DNA from: Gilliamella apis
GTDB taxonomy: Bacteria > Pseudomonadota > Gammaproteobacteria > Enterobacterales > Orbaceae
NCBI RefSeq assembly: GCF_030758615.1
Contig: NZ_CP132381.1
Location: 1,178,001-1,242,000, forward strand
Direction: 5' to 3'
DNA length: 64,000 nt
Shown here: one piece after another, positions 50,186 through 59,220 of the stretch
Layout of the letters: every line of letters begins with the position of its first letter
Position numbering within the stretch: the stretch's first letter is position 1
Notes under the pieces: generated by a model
Told to the model about the DNA's origin: nothing
What the model saw: the letters and a program-made list of their open reading frames with translations, nothing else
Databases searched by the model: none
Program-made: the position numbers and the translations under genes

Positions 50186-50267
50186 CTGTTCGCAAGCGCA
50201 AAGCGCCCGCGAACAGTAATTTTTAGTACCGGCGAAGTAGCGCATAGCGATACACCGCCGAAAAATT
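50186..50267. repeat. Pair of GC-rich hairpins (REP-like element)
   Basis: The first hairpin pairs CTGTTCGC (50186-50193) with GCGAACAG (50209-50216) and has inner GCGC arms. The second pairs AATTTTT (50218-50224) with AAAAATT, CGGCG with CGCCG, and GTAgCGC with GCGaTAC at the tip. It is far richer in G+C than its surroundings. It resembles a REP or BIME unit, a structured RNA, or a recombination site. It ends 17 bases before the next ORF. The rest of the gap 49920-50283 holds nothing I recognise. Confidence 0.65.
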
Positions 50268-50283
50268 TGAGTAAAAAACAGAC

Positions 50284-50853
50284 ATGTTTATAGAAGAAAA
50301 ATTAAGTATATCCCAACGACATAATTATTTAAGTTTAATTGAAGAAGGTATTTTTTTTAGAGCTTATAATCAATCAGCGTATATTTTAAGTCAATATTAT
50401 CATCAAGAATTAAAAGTTATGAGCAATATGGTTAAAAAGCTTAATAATCAACTGATAGTTTTTTGTGCGTTTCCTAAAATGCAAATAAAGCAACGATTAC
50501 CGCGTGCAGTTAAAACAGAATGGGGTTATGAATTAAAGGGAAATTTTGAATTATCTAATTATCAAGATTGGTTTGAGCAGATATTAAGTTTAGATTCAGA
50601 TTCAAAATATATAAAAAATATTAACAAGAAAAATATTAATCACGATGGAAATTCTCTAAAAAAACAAGAAAAAATATTACAGCGACAGTTAACTAGCGCG
50701 ATGAATGCTAGTTTGGCAAGCCCTATATTTTATAATATTCAACTAACCCAACAACAATTGAAATTTTTACACAAATGGCAAAGAGGAAATTGTTTGCCAA
50801 TTATCATGGAAAATTTTATAGAAAGTATCAAACAGCAATTACAAAAAAATTAG
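50284..50853 (+). CDS. Hypothetical protein with a MutS-domain-I-like fold
   Basis: This 189-residue protein has no gene-family name that I can give with confidence. Residues 17-75 (LIEEGIFFRAYNQSAYILSQ, then FCAFPKMQIKQRL) follow the MutS mismatch-recognition domain I pattern G-x-F-[FY]-x-x-x-Y-x-x-x-A-x-x-x-S-Q, then hhAhPxxxhxxxL. The other MutS domains are absent. The C-terminal half is helical and basic. Small MutS-I-like proteins (MSL) have been reported beside diversity-generating retroelements. No reverse transcriptase or template repeat is visible here. The start has no clear ribosome site. Confidence 0.5.
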   Translation: MFIEEKLSISQRHNYLSLIEEGIFFRAYNQSAYILSQYYHQELKVMSNMVKKLNNQLIVFCAFPKMQIKQRLPRAVKTEWGYELKGNFELSNYQDWFEQILSLDSDSKYIKNINKKNINHDGNSLKKQEKILQRQLTSAMNASLASPIFYNIQLTQQQLKFLHKWQRGNCLPIIMENFIESIKQQLQKN

Positions 50854-51066
50854 TTTATAACTTTTACCAAAACTTTGTGGAATAAAGATTTTAGGCTGAA
50901 AATTATCGATATTTAACAATATATTACTTATTATTATCACGAAATCAATTTTTTATTATCATTCAATTTATTCAAACAAAATCTTGTAAATTACCGATTT
51001 TTTAATTGTGATTATTGGTAACAAATTTTACAATAGAAGCTTCATTTATATGTTAGGTTTTATAAA

Positions 51067-52152
51067 ATGTCTATTGCTGTTGTAGAAGTGAATTGTAAAT
51101 CGATTCTACATAATATTGAATTTTTTAGGGAAAAATCTCCTGATAGCACATTAATGGCTGTGGTTAAAGCAAATGCTTATGGTCACGGTATGGAAGGTGT
51201 AGCTAAGTTAGTTGAGGATAGGGTTGACTGTTTTGGCGTTGCACGTATTTCTGAAGCGATAGCGTTACGCCAATCTGGTATTCGTAGTTCCATTGTACTT
51301 TTAGAAGGCTTTTTTCCTCACGATGATATTAATGATTTACTGGATTTCAATCTACAACCAGTCATTCATTCTAGTTGGCAAATTGATGCATTAAATACCA
51401 TTCCGTTTGCAAATGAAATCACAGCTTGGTTCAAAATTGATACAGGTATGCATCGCTTAGGCTTTCATCTTGATGAGGCTGTAACAGAATTTAATCGATT
51501 AGCCAACTGTAATATTATTCGTCAACCAATCAATATTATTAGCCATTTTAGTAGTGCTGATGAATTAAGTTCAACACAAACCAGTAAACAAATGGCTTTG
51601 TTTGATGAGTTTATTCATTCTCTTGATGCGAATTTAGTGGGTAGACAGCAATCAATAGCAGCATCAGGTGGTATACTCGCTTGGCCTAATTCTCATCGTA
51701 ATATGATTCGACTTGGTATTGCTTTATATGGAGTTTCACCTTTTACTGAGCAAGTGATAGATCTTGAACCCGCTATGACACTTAAATCGGAATTAATCAC
51801 GGTTCGTAAACACCTGAAAGGGCAATCAGTTGGTTATGGACAAACTTGGACTAGTAAAAGTGATACCATTTTAGGGGTTGTGGCAATGGGATATGGTGAT
51901 GGGTATCCTCGAGGTGTTCCAGCAAATACACCGGTAAGTGTTAACGGGCGAATTGTACCTATTGTTGGTCGTGTCTCAATGGATATGATTGTGGTAGATT
52001 TAGGTCAAAATAGCCAAGACAAACCAGGTGATGAAGTTATTTTTTGGGGCAAAGAGTTACCTATTGAACAAATTGCCAAGCACACAGGAATTAGTGCTTA
52101 TGAGTTATTAACGCGCTTAACTGCACGCGCAAAAATTCGTTATAAAGATTAA
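51067..52152 (+). CDS. alr: Alanine racemase
   Basis: Alr makes D-alanine for peptidoglycan, using PLP. The 361-residue protein has the PLP lysine in VVKANAYGHG near residue 35, the GYGQTW segment, and the second-subunit catalytic tyrosine in MGYGDGYPRG near residue 255, with VSMDMIVVDLG. The length is typical. It is followed by mltG after 3 bases, both genes acting in the cell wall. Confidence 0.97.
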   Translation: MSIAVVEVNCKSILHNIEFFREKSPDSTLMAVVKANAYGHGMEGVAKLVEDRVDCFGVARISEAIALRQSGIRSSIVLLEGFFPHDDINDLLDFNLQPVIHSSWQIDALNTIPFANEITAWFKIDTGMHRLGFHLDEAVTEFNRLANCNIIRQPINIISHFSSADELSSTQTSKQMALFDEFIHSLDANLVGRQQSIAASGGILAWPNSHRNMIRLGIALYGVSPFTEQVIDLEPAMTLKSELITVRKHLKGQSVGYGQTWTSKSDTILGVVAMGYGDGYPRGVPANTPVSVNGRIVPIVGRVSMDMIVVDLGQNSQDKPGDEVIFWGKELPIEQIAKHTGISAYELLTRLTARAKIRYKD

Positions 52153-52155
52153 GTT

Positions 52156-53175
52156 ATGATTAAAAAATTATTTATATACACATTTCTGGCGTTAGTTTTA
52201 ATTGGTGGTGGTTCACTAGGTATTGGTTACTATTTTTTACAGCAGTTTTCTCAACAACATATGAATATCACTACGGATAATCAAATGTTTGTATTAAAAA
52301 AAGGAACCTCATTACATCAATTAGTTGAGCAAGTAAAGAATAGTAATTTGATGCAACAAGCTTACTTGCTTCCGTATTTATATAAACTCGATCCTTCATT
52401 AAGCTCTATTAAAGCTGGTACTTATCAATTGCATCCTCATATGACAGTTGAAGAGTTTTTAAAATTACTTGTCTCTGGTAAAGAAAGTAGTTTTTATGTG
52501 CAATTTGTTGAAGGAAAGCGAGCAAAAGATTGGTTAAATGTGCTTAGTAACACGCCTTATATTCAGCAAACATTAACGGGTAAGTCTCATGATGAAATTG
52601 CCAAGTTGTTAGGCATTGATGGCCCATTAGAAGGTTGGTTATCACCTGATACTTATCAATATACAGCTGATAGTCTTGATATCAATATTTTGAAACGTGC
52701 ATATTTAACTATGAAGACGAATCTACAAAAAGTATGGGACAATCGTGATAGTGATCTACCTTATAAATCCCCTTATGAATTGTTGATTATTGCTTCAATT
52801 ATTGAAAAAGAGACTGGAATCAGTTCAGAACGAGCAAACGTTGCCTCTGTTTTTGTTAACCGCTTAAAAGCTAATATGAAGTTACAAACGGATCCAACCA
52901 TTATTTACGGTTTGGGTGAGAATTATACAGGAACGATTAGGCGTATTGATTTGACTGATACTAATAATCCTTATAATACCTATGTAATTGAAGGCTTGCC
53001 ACCGACACCGATTGCTATGCCTAGTTTGGCATCGCTTGAAGCGGCAGCTCATCCGGCAAAAACCAAATATCTGTTTTTTGTTGCTAATGGAACCGGTGGG
53101 CATACGTTCAGTAGTACTTATAGCAACCATCAGCAAGCGGTGAATGAATATCGCCGACTTATGAATAATAATTAA
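52156..53175 (+). CDS. mltG: Endolytic murein transglycosylase MltG (YceG)
   Basis: MltG cuts nascent glycan strands in the inner membrane and sets their length. The 339-residue protein has one N-terminal membrane helix (residues 5-27), a LysM-like region, and the YceG domain with the catalytic glutamate in ASIIEKETG near residue 218, followed by SVFVNRLKANMKLQTDPTIIYG and YNTYVIEGLPPTPI. It sits 3 bases after alr. The terminator follows 13 bases after the stop. Confidence 0.96.
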   Translation: MIKKLFIYTFLALVLIGGGSLGIGYYFLQQFSQQHMNITTDNQMFVLKKGTSLHQLVEQVKNSNLMQQAYLLPYLYKLDPSLSSIKAGTYQLHPHMTVEEFLKLLVSGKESSFYVQFVEGKRAKDWLNVLSNTPYIQQTLTGKSHDEIAKLLGIDGPLEGWLSPDTYQYTADSLDINILKRAYLTMKTNLQKVWDNRDSDLPYKSPYELLIIASIIEKETGISSERANVASVFVNRLKANMKLQTDPTIIYGLGENYTGTIRRIDLTDTNNPYNTYVIEGLPPTPIAMPSLASLEAAAHPAKTKYLFFVANGTGGHTFSSTYSNHQQAVNEYRRLMNNN

Positions 53176-53188
53176 TTTATTTTATACT

Positions 53189-53216
53189 ACAGCCACATTT
53201 TTGTGGCTGTTTTTTT
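53189..53216 (+). terminator. Rho-independent terminator of alr-mltG
   Basis: ACAGCCACA and TGTGGCTGT form a 9-base stem around a short T loop, followed by a run of seven Ts, 13 bases after the mltG stop. Confidence 0.92.
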
Positions 53217-53228
53217 GATAAAATACCC

Positions 53229-54101
53229 TCAATCACTCACTCTTTGGTTAGTTGATAATTCATCAAGTTGTTTTATCAATGCTAATAAGTCATTAACATC
53301 TATTTCTTGCTGTTTAAATGCTTCTTCAAAATAAGGATGAAGGGCAAATTTTGGTAATTCAGCATTAGCATCAATCAACGCTTGCATTCGAGGGATAAAT
53401 ATCCACTGTAACCATTCATAAGGTTGCATGGTATCAAGCGCAAATGGTTGTTCACTCAAGAACGCCTCTGCTACTGGTGGCGAAGGTTGCCAAAGTGTCA
53501 ATCTTTGTAATTCATCTCTAATCAATCTTAATTGAGTAGTCATTAAATCTATTTGTTTATGATGATTAATTAGTGATCGATAATACTGCCAATCAAAATA
53601 AGGTCCTGGATCTGTTTTCCTTGTTGGGGCAATATCACTATGGCCAGTAATATGTTTAATTAGATAGGTTTGTTGTAGTAATTTGGTTACTATGGCTAGT
53701 TGTTGATATTGTATTTCGGTAAAGTTTTCAGTATCGCAACCTTCGATTTCAATACCAATAGAGAAATCATTACAATTTTCCTTGCCTGCAAAAATAGATT
53801 TGCCTGCATGCCACGCCCGTTTATCAAAAGGGACAAATTGAATAATTTCACCATCACGTCTTATAAACAAATGGCTTGATACCTGTAATTGATAAATTTC
53901 AGCAAAATAGGGGTGCGCGTTTGGGTCTAGTTTACCTGTAAAGAGTTGTTCAACATAAGGACCGCCATATTGCTTAGGTGGTAGGCTAATATTATGAATA
54001 ACCAGTAATGAGATGGGTTGATCTTCTGGACGGTCATTATAATAAGGCGATTTTATTTGCTTAATATTTTTAATCCAACCATCAACTATTTTTAAAGGCA
54101 T
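53229..54101 (-). CDS. ampD: AmpD-YqcC fusion: 1,6-anhydro-MurNAc-L-alanine amidase with DUF446 tail
   Basis: Residues 1-183 are AmpD, which recycles anhydro-muropeptides in the cytoplasm. The zinc ligands H36 (VIHNISLPP), H154 (TGHSDIAP) and D164 (KTDPGP) are in place. Residues 187-285 match E. coli YqcC (DUF446): MTTQLRLIRDELQRL, FALDTMQPYEWLQWIFIPRM, and ALHPYFEE. E. coli AmpD is about 183 residues and YqcC starts with its own Met, so Met187 (codon at 53543) sits just where a separate YqcC would begin. The joint looks like loss of the ampD stop codon. YqcC has no known function. Confidence 0.9.
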   Translation of the reverse strand: MPLKIVDGWIKNIKQIKSPYYNDRPEDQPISLLVIHNISLPPKQYGGPYVEQLFTGKLDPNAHPYFAEIYQLQVSSHLFIRRDGEIIQFVPFDKRAWHAGKSIFAGKENCNDFSIGIEIEGCDTENFTEIQYQQLAIVTKLLQQTYLIKHITGHSDIAPTRKTDPGPYFDWQYYRSLINHHKQIDLMTTQLRLIRDELQRLTLWQPSPPVAEAFLSEQPFALDTMQPYEWLQWIFIPRMQALIDANAELPKFALHPYFEEAFKQQEIDVNDLLALIKQLDELSTNQRVSD

Positions 54102-54151
54102 AATAGCTCCGATACATTTAGATTTGCTCTATATTTCGATCTGTTTCACAA

Positions 54152-54191
54152 TTTTGATTACCACCATGATGATTGTGGTGATCATTTTGTA
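54152..54191. promoter_or_regulatory. Dyad in the promoter region between ampD-yqcC and the pilus operon
   Basis: TTACCAC (54158-54164) pairs with GTGGTGA (54175-54181), lying within TTTTGAT ... ATCATTTTG. The position, before a pilABCD operon, recalls the palindromic CRP-S sites of Pasteurellaceae competence genes, but the core bases do not match that consensus well, so the regulator is unknown. Confidence 0.3.
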
Positions 54192-54286
54192 TTTCAAGTT
54201 CTAAAATTCTCTCTGTATATTATTTCATTTTTTGAATTAGCTATAAAGTCACACTATCAAACAATTATTTGATTTGTGAGGCTATT

Positions 54287-54718
54287 ATGCAATGCCAATC
54301 TGGATTTACTCTATTTGAATTAATGATCGCTATTGTCGTGATAGCAATTTTAACTGCTATCGGTTTACCTGCTTATCAAGGTTATATAAAAAAAGCAGCC
54401 TTAACCGATATGCTGCAATCAATGACTGCATATAAAACAGCAATTGAAATTTGCACTATAGAGCAAGGCACTTTAAGCAAATGTAGCAGTGGTAATAACG
54501 GTGTACCAACGACGAGAACGACCAATTATGTGACGTCAATTAATGTCTCTAATGGGGTGATAACTTTAGTCGGTAAAAGCGCTTTATCAAGTTTAACAGT
54601 AACTTTAACACCTATTTTAAATCCTAAATTAGGTAATTTAGATTGGTCAAGAACATGTCAAACCAATCCACCAGATCCAACTTTAACTACAGCTTGTGAA
54701 GATATTTTTAAATTTTAA
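54287..54718 (+). CDS. pilA: Type IV major pilin-like protein PilA (PpdD type)
   Basis: The prepilin has a short leader cut before FTLFELMIAIVVIAIL, with glycine at -1 and phenylalanine at +1, glutamate at +5, and a 20-residue hydrophobic helix. The mature part has four cysteines, a pair near CTIEQGTLSKC and a second near TCQTNPPDPTLTTAC, typical of a type IV pilin. The mature protein is about 137 residues. I chose the ATG at 54287, with GTGAGG 5 bases upstream, over a TTG at 54269. It is the first gene of pilA-pilB-pilC-pilD. Confidence 0.9.
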   Translation: MQCQSGFTLFELMIAIVVIAILTAIGLPAYQGYIKKAALTDMLQSMTAYKTAIEICTIEQGTLSKCSSGNNGVPTTRTTNYVTSINVSNGVITLVGKSALSSLTVTLTPILNPKLGNLDWSRTCQTNPPDPTLTTACEDIFKF

Positions 54719-54750
54719 TTGTGATTAATATTGCTAATAGGATAACCGCT

Positions 54751-55857
54751 ATGCAAGAAGAGAATATCGTCGAAAGCCTCGACAAATTATTGCTTTCAGC
54801 ATTGGATAAGCGGGCATCTGATATTCATTTTGAGCCTTATCAACATTATTATCGAATTCGCATGAGAATTGATGGCGTTTTGCAAAATATGCTAACACCG
54901 TCGTTAATGTTAGCTAAACAGATTGCAGCTAGACTAAAGATTATGGCCAATTTAAATATTGCTCAACAACGGCTTCCGCAAGATGGTCAACTGGTGATCA
55001 ATAATTATGCAATGCGTATAGCTACTTTGCCTGTCCTCAATGGTGAAAAGATTGTATTACGAGTTATGGATAATCATGACTCCGAACTGAGTATCGATGA
55101 TTTAGGATTAACAGGGGAAGATCTATTAACCTTCAAGCAAATATTGGATTATCCGCAAGGCTTGATTTTGGTAACAGGGCCGACAGGCAGTGGCAAAACT
55201 ATGACGTTATATAGTGCTTTAAAACGGTTAAATAAACCTAAATGTAATATTTGTAGTGTTGAAGATCCGATCGAAATTCCATTAGATGGTATTAATCAAA
55301 CTGCAGTTAATCTTAAGGCTGGTTTAAGTTTTTCTGTGATATTACGAGCCTTTTTGCGTCAAGATCCTGATGTGATGATGATTGGTGAAATTCGTGATCC
55401 TGAAACAGCTGAGATTGCAATTCAAGCAGCGCAAACTGGGCATTTAGTGTTATCAACCCTACACACTAATTCTAGTATTGAGGCTATCATCCGTTTAAAT
55501 CAAATGGGTATTAAAAATTACCTGTTATCATCCAGTTTAAAACTAGTCATTGCTCAACGATTAGTTCGTAAATTGTGCCAATATTGTAAAGTGGTAGCTA
55601 GTGAGCTTACATTGATAAATAATGAACCTTCACCACATTTTATCGCCATGGGCTGTGAAAAATGTGTGGGTGGTTATTTAGGGCGGATAGGCTTATATGA
55701 ACTGTTAATTATCACACCACAAGTACAACAGCAGATTTTAGCAAACCAACCGATTGTTTCAAAAAATATGGTAACACTTAGGCAAGTAGGTAATAAGCTT
55801 GTTCGACAAGGCATTACTACACTGGCGGAATTAAATCGTGTTTTAGGTAATAATTGA
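54751..55857 (+). CDS. pilB: Type IV pilus assembly ATPase PilB (HofB type), short form
   Basis: PilB powers pilus extension. The 368-residue protein begins with the second N-terminal domain (ASDIHFEPYQHYYRIRMRIDG) and has Walker A GPTGSGKT, the Asp box and Walker B (DPDVMMIGEIRDPETAE), the His box (TGHLVLSTLHTN) and the zinc-type cysteines (LCQYC and CEKCVGG). The first N-domain of E. coli HofB (461 residues) is missing. I preferred the ATG at 54751, with AGGAT 7 bases upstream, over the GTG at 54721. Confidence 0.9.
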   Translation: MQEENIVESLDKLLLSALDKRASDIHFEPYQHYYRIRMRIDGVLQNMLTPSLMLAKQIAARLKIMANLNIAQQRLPQDGQLVINNYAMRIATLPVLNGEKIVLRVMDNHDSELSIDDLGLTGEDLLTFKQILDYPQGLILVTGPTGSGKTMTLYSALKRLNKPKCNICSVEDPIEIPLDGINQTAVNLKAGLSFSVILRAFLRQDPDVMMIGEIRDPETAEIAIQAAQTGHLVLSTLHTNSSIEAIIRLNQMGIKNYLLSSSLKLVIAQRLVRKLCQYCKVVASELTLINNEPSPHFIAMGCEKCVGGYLGRIGLYELLIITPQVQQQILANQPIVSKNMVTLRQVGNKLVRQGITTLAELNRVLGNN

Positions 55858-55878
55858 GTGATAGTTTGGAGATAATGC

Positions 55879-57054
55879 ATGAAGCGACTCTATTATTGGT
55901 ATGATATTAACTTTCATCAAAATAAGATTATTGCCATATCTAAGCAAGATGTGCGAAGAAAATTGTTATTACAAGGCCAACTTGCGATTAAAATTGGTTC
56001 CGGTAACTTAATTACCTCAAAAAGTTTTAAACTTAGCGAACTGCTCATTATAACTAAACAGTTAGCCACAATGTTAAAAGCAGGATTATCAATTGTTGAG
56101 AGCTTACGATTACTGATTGATGAGCAACCTAAAGTACAATGGCAATATCTGTTAACTGATATTACTCAACAAATAACCAAAGGTGAATCACTATCGATTG
56201 CTTTAAAACAGCACCATTCAGTATTTTCGGAACTTTATTGTGAAATTATTGCCATTGGTGAATTGACGGGAAGATTAGAACAGAGTTTTGAACAATTAAC
56301 CTGTCATCTTGAAAGATCATTATCAATACAAGATCAGATTAAGAAAGCGCTGCGTTATCCATTGTTTTTATTATTTGTATCGGTACTAGTGATTATGGTT
56401 ATGATATTTATTGTACTACCAAAATTTGCCGATATTTATCAAAGTTTTGATGCCGAGTTACCTTATTTTACACAACTAGTGATTGATGTAGCTAATAATA
56501 TTAAACAAGAGGGATTATTTATATTATTAGCTATTACGTTAAGTTATTTGTTTTTTCATTATGTTGTTAAAGTACGTTATCAGCTTATTATGGATAAGTA
56601 TAAATTACAGCTTCCTTTAATAGGTCAAATAATCCAATCTCAATGTCTAATGCAAATTTTTAATACATTAGCAATAACTCAACAAGCAGGTATCCCACTT
56701 TTGACAGGATTAACCGCCTCGTCTAAAACTATAAGTAATTTTTATTACCGTAATATCATCAACCAAATTATGACGGGGATTGAACAGGGGAATAGCTTTA
56801 GTCAAATGTTAGCTAGCTATCCCGCTTTACCGAAGCTTTGTGTGCAACTAGTTCATGCCGGTGAAGAGTCTGGTTCATTAGATATTATGTTGGATAATAT
56901 TACTCTTTACTATCAACAACAAAACCAAACCTTAACTGACAATCTAGTCAAAGCATTTGAACCTTCATTAATGCTAATTTTAGCTACAATAATCGGCAGT
57001 TTGATTATTGCGATATATTTGCCGATATTCCAAATGGCGGACGTGATCAGTTAA
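55879..57054 (+). CDS. pilC: Type IV pilus inner-membrane platform protein PilC (HofC type)
   Basis: PilC links the motor ATPase to the growing pilus. The 391-residue protein has two copies of the T2SF domain, marked by LATMLKAGLSIVESLRLL and LAITQQAGIPLLTGL, and three membrane segments near residues 155, 210 and 365. It follows pilB by 21 bases and overlaps pilD by one base. Confidence 0.92.
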   Translation: MKRLYYWYDINFHQNKIIAISKQDVRRKLLLQGQLAIKIGSGNLITSKSFKLSELLIITKQLATMLKAGLSIVESLRLLIDEQPKVQWQYLLTDITQQITKGESLSIALKQHHSVFSELYCEIIAIGELTGRLEQSFEQLTCHLERSLSIQDQIKKALRYPLFLLFVSVLVIMVMIFIVLPKFADIYQSFDAELPYFTQLVIDVANNIKQEGLFILLAITLSYLFFHYVVKVRYQLIMDKYKLQLPLIGQIIQSQCLMQIFNTLAITQQAGIPLLTGLTASSKTISNFYYRNIINQIMTGIEQGNSFSQMLASYPALPKLCVQLVHAGEESGSLDIMLDNITLYYQQQNQTLTDNLVKAFEPSLMLILATIIGSLIIAIYLPIFQMADVIS

Positions 57055-57797
57055 TGGCTATACTCTTTTTTTTCGTCGGACTTGCTATTGGTAGTTTTTT
57101 GCGAGTTGCTTATTATCGTTATTCACCTATGCAGTCTGTATATGAATATCTGTTCGCTATTACTATTCCTCGCTCCTCATGCCCGAATTGTCATCACAAA
57201 CTTAGTGCTTGGCAGCTAATTCCTGTATTGTCATGGTTGATGTTAAAAAGACGTTGTTATTATTGTTACCATAAAATAGCCAATAGTTATGTTATTTTTG
57301 AGCTAACTATAGCAATATTATTTTTGCTGATTTATTTGGATAAGGGGCTAAATTTTAGATGTGCTTTACTTATGTTACTTGTCGTTATTTTTTTGTTGTT
57401 AGCACTAATTGATATTAACTACTTATTATTGCCAGATTTTTTAACTCAACCATTAATGTGGAGTGGATTGATAATAGCTTACTTTAATCTATCTTCACTT
57501 AATATCAACGATGCTCTAGTAGGTATTTTGTTTGGTTATTTAATGCTTAAATTACCGGCAATCATCTTTTTTTGTATTACAAGTAAACAAGGATTAGGTG
57601 GTGGTGATATAAAGTTAATTGCTGCTTTAGGTGCGTGGTTGCCTTATCAGTTATTGCCATTAATGTTAATCATCGCATCGACGCTGGCTATCATCTATTA
57701 CGCTTTCTCAAAATATCTATTTAAAAAAAGTGATGAATTAATCGCTTTTGGTCCCTTTTTATTAATCTCAGGGTATTTTATTCTCTACTTAAATTGA
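57054..57797 (+). CDS. pilD: Prepilin peptidase PilD (HopD type)
   Basis: PilD cuts the pilin leader and methylates the new N-terminus. The 247-residue membrane protein has the CPNCHHKLS and CYYCYHKI zinc cysteines, the first catalytic aspartate in ALIDINYLLLPD, and the second in GGGDIKL, so both domains look complete. The usual GSFLNVVIYR is altered to GSFLRVAYYR. It ends the pilABCD operon. Confidence 0.93.
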   Translation: MAILFFFVGLAIGSFLRVAYYRYSPMQSVYEYLFAITIPRSSCPNCHHKLSAWQLIPVLSWLMLKRRCYYCYHKIANSYVIFELTIAILFLLIYLDKGLNFRCALLMLLVVIFLLLALIDINYLLLPDFLTQPLMWSGLIIAYFNLSSLNINDALVGILFGYLMLKLPAIIFFCITSKQGLGGGDIKLIAALGAWLPYQLLPLMLIIASTLAIIYYAFSKYLFKKSDELIAFGPFLLISGYFILYLN

Positions 57798-57994
57798 ACA
57801 ATTTTTTTGTTTCTATCTTAAATGATTTTAAATAGTTATTTTCTTATTGGTTTGTGATTTTGTTGTCAAACTTTACTTATAACTAAAAACGATAAGGTTA
57901 GTAAAAATGGTTATTTATATTCACTTTCAATAAACGTTATAGTGCAATTAACTCTTTCAGATTTGTAGTTAAGTGATTAATTAAGGAATGATCA

Positions 57995-59161
57995 ATGACG
58001 AATATTATTGCTAATAGAATTAACGCATTAAAAGATGAAATGACTGAATGGCGTCATTATATTCATGCTCATCCAGAAACTGCTTTTGAAGAAAAACAAA
58101 CTACCGAGTTTATTATCGAAAAATTAAAATCATTTGGTATTACTGAACTATATACAGATTTTGCGCCAACAGGAGTAGTAGGCATTATTCATGGTAAAAA
58201 TGAAGGTCGAACTATTGCATTACGTGCCGATATAGATGCATTAGATATTATTGAAGAAAATGATATTGATTACTGTTCAACTATTCCAGGCAAAATGCAT
58301 GCCTGCGGTCATGATGGCCATACGGCAACTTTATTAGGTGTAGCAAAATACTTAAGCATCCATCGAGATTTTTCTGGTACAGTTGTGGTTATTTTCCAAC
58401 CGGCTGAAGAAAACGAAGGTGGTGGCAGAGTTATGGTTGAAAATGGTTTATTTAATAAATTTCCTATTGAAGCTGTTTATGGTATGCATAATCAACCTAA
58501 TCTAGCATTAAACCATTTTTTAATTAATCATGGTGCTGTGATGGCATCTTATGATGTTTTTGAAATCAAAATAACAGGGGTGGGTGCTCATGCTGCCGCA
58601 CCACATTTAGGCAAAGAAACGATTTTAACTGCCACCACAATTGTGAATAGTTTACAGACGATTGTTAGTCGTAATCTCAATCCGATTGATTCATTGGTTA
58701 TCAGTGTGACACAGATTCACAGCGGCGATACTTGGAATGTACTGCCACAACACGCAGTAATTCGTGGTACAGTTAGAGCATTAAGTGCTGCAGATCAAGA
58801 TTTAGCAGAAGAGCGAATTAAACATATTTCGACAGGTATTGCTTTAACCTTCAATACCAAAGCGGAGATTGATTATCAGCGACGTTATCCAGCAACCATT
58901 AATCATGCTAAACAAGCTGATATTGCCATTAAAGCTGCACAAAAAATTGTCGGTGATGATAAGATTATTGTGGATTCACCGCCAACAATGGGATCAGAAG
59001 ATTTTGCCTTCATGTTGCAAAAAATACCTGGATCTTATATTAAAATTGGTGCAGGTGAAGGCACAAATGTTCATAATCCTTCATATAATTTTAATGATGA
59101 AATTCTAACAACCGGTGCGCACTATTTTATCGAAATTGTTCAGCAAGAATTAGGACAGTGA
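57995..59161 (+). CDS. M20-family amidohydrolase (hippurate hydrolase type)
   Basis: The 388-residue protein is a metal-dependent amidase of the M20D group. It has RHYIHAHPETAFEE, the metal motif MHACGHDGHTATLLG, PAEENEGGGRVMVENG, and the dimerisation region ending SLVISVTQIHSGDTWNVLP, with a late PTMGSEDFAFM. Relatives hydrolyse N-acyl amino acids, indole-3-acetyl amino acids or hippurate. The substrate is not known. It stands alone, 197 bases after the pilus operon. Confidence 0.88.
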   Translation: MTNIIANRINALKDEMTEWRHYIHAHPETAFEEKQTTEFIIEKLKSFGITELYTDFAPTGVVGIIHGKNEGRTIALRADIDALDIIEENDIDYCSTIPGKMHACGHDGHTATLLGVAKYLSIHRDFSGTVVVIFQPAEENEGGGRVMVENGLFNKFPIEAVYGMHNQPNLALNHFLINHGAVMASYDVFEIKITGVGAHAAAPHLGKETILTATTIVNSLQTIVSRNLNPIDSLVISVTQIHSGDTWNVLPQHAVIRGTVRALSAADQDLAEERIKHISTGIALTFNTKAEIDYQRRYPATINHAKQADIAIKAAQKIVGDDKIIVDSPPTMGSEDFAFMLQKIPGSYIKIGAGEGTNVHNPSYNFNDEILTTGAHYFIEIVQQELGQ

Positions 59162-59220
59162 ATTTCAATCAGCTGGAATAGATTTATTCCAGCTTAATTA
59201 ATATTATTGGTTTAGAACCA

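Noticed and set aside
50186..50267. Integron attC site or retron msr-msd RNA
   Set aside because: The attC core sites (GTTRRRY and its partner) are absent, and the following ORF has no reverse-transcriptase motif such as YADD.
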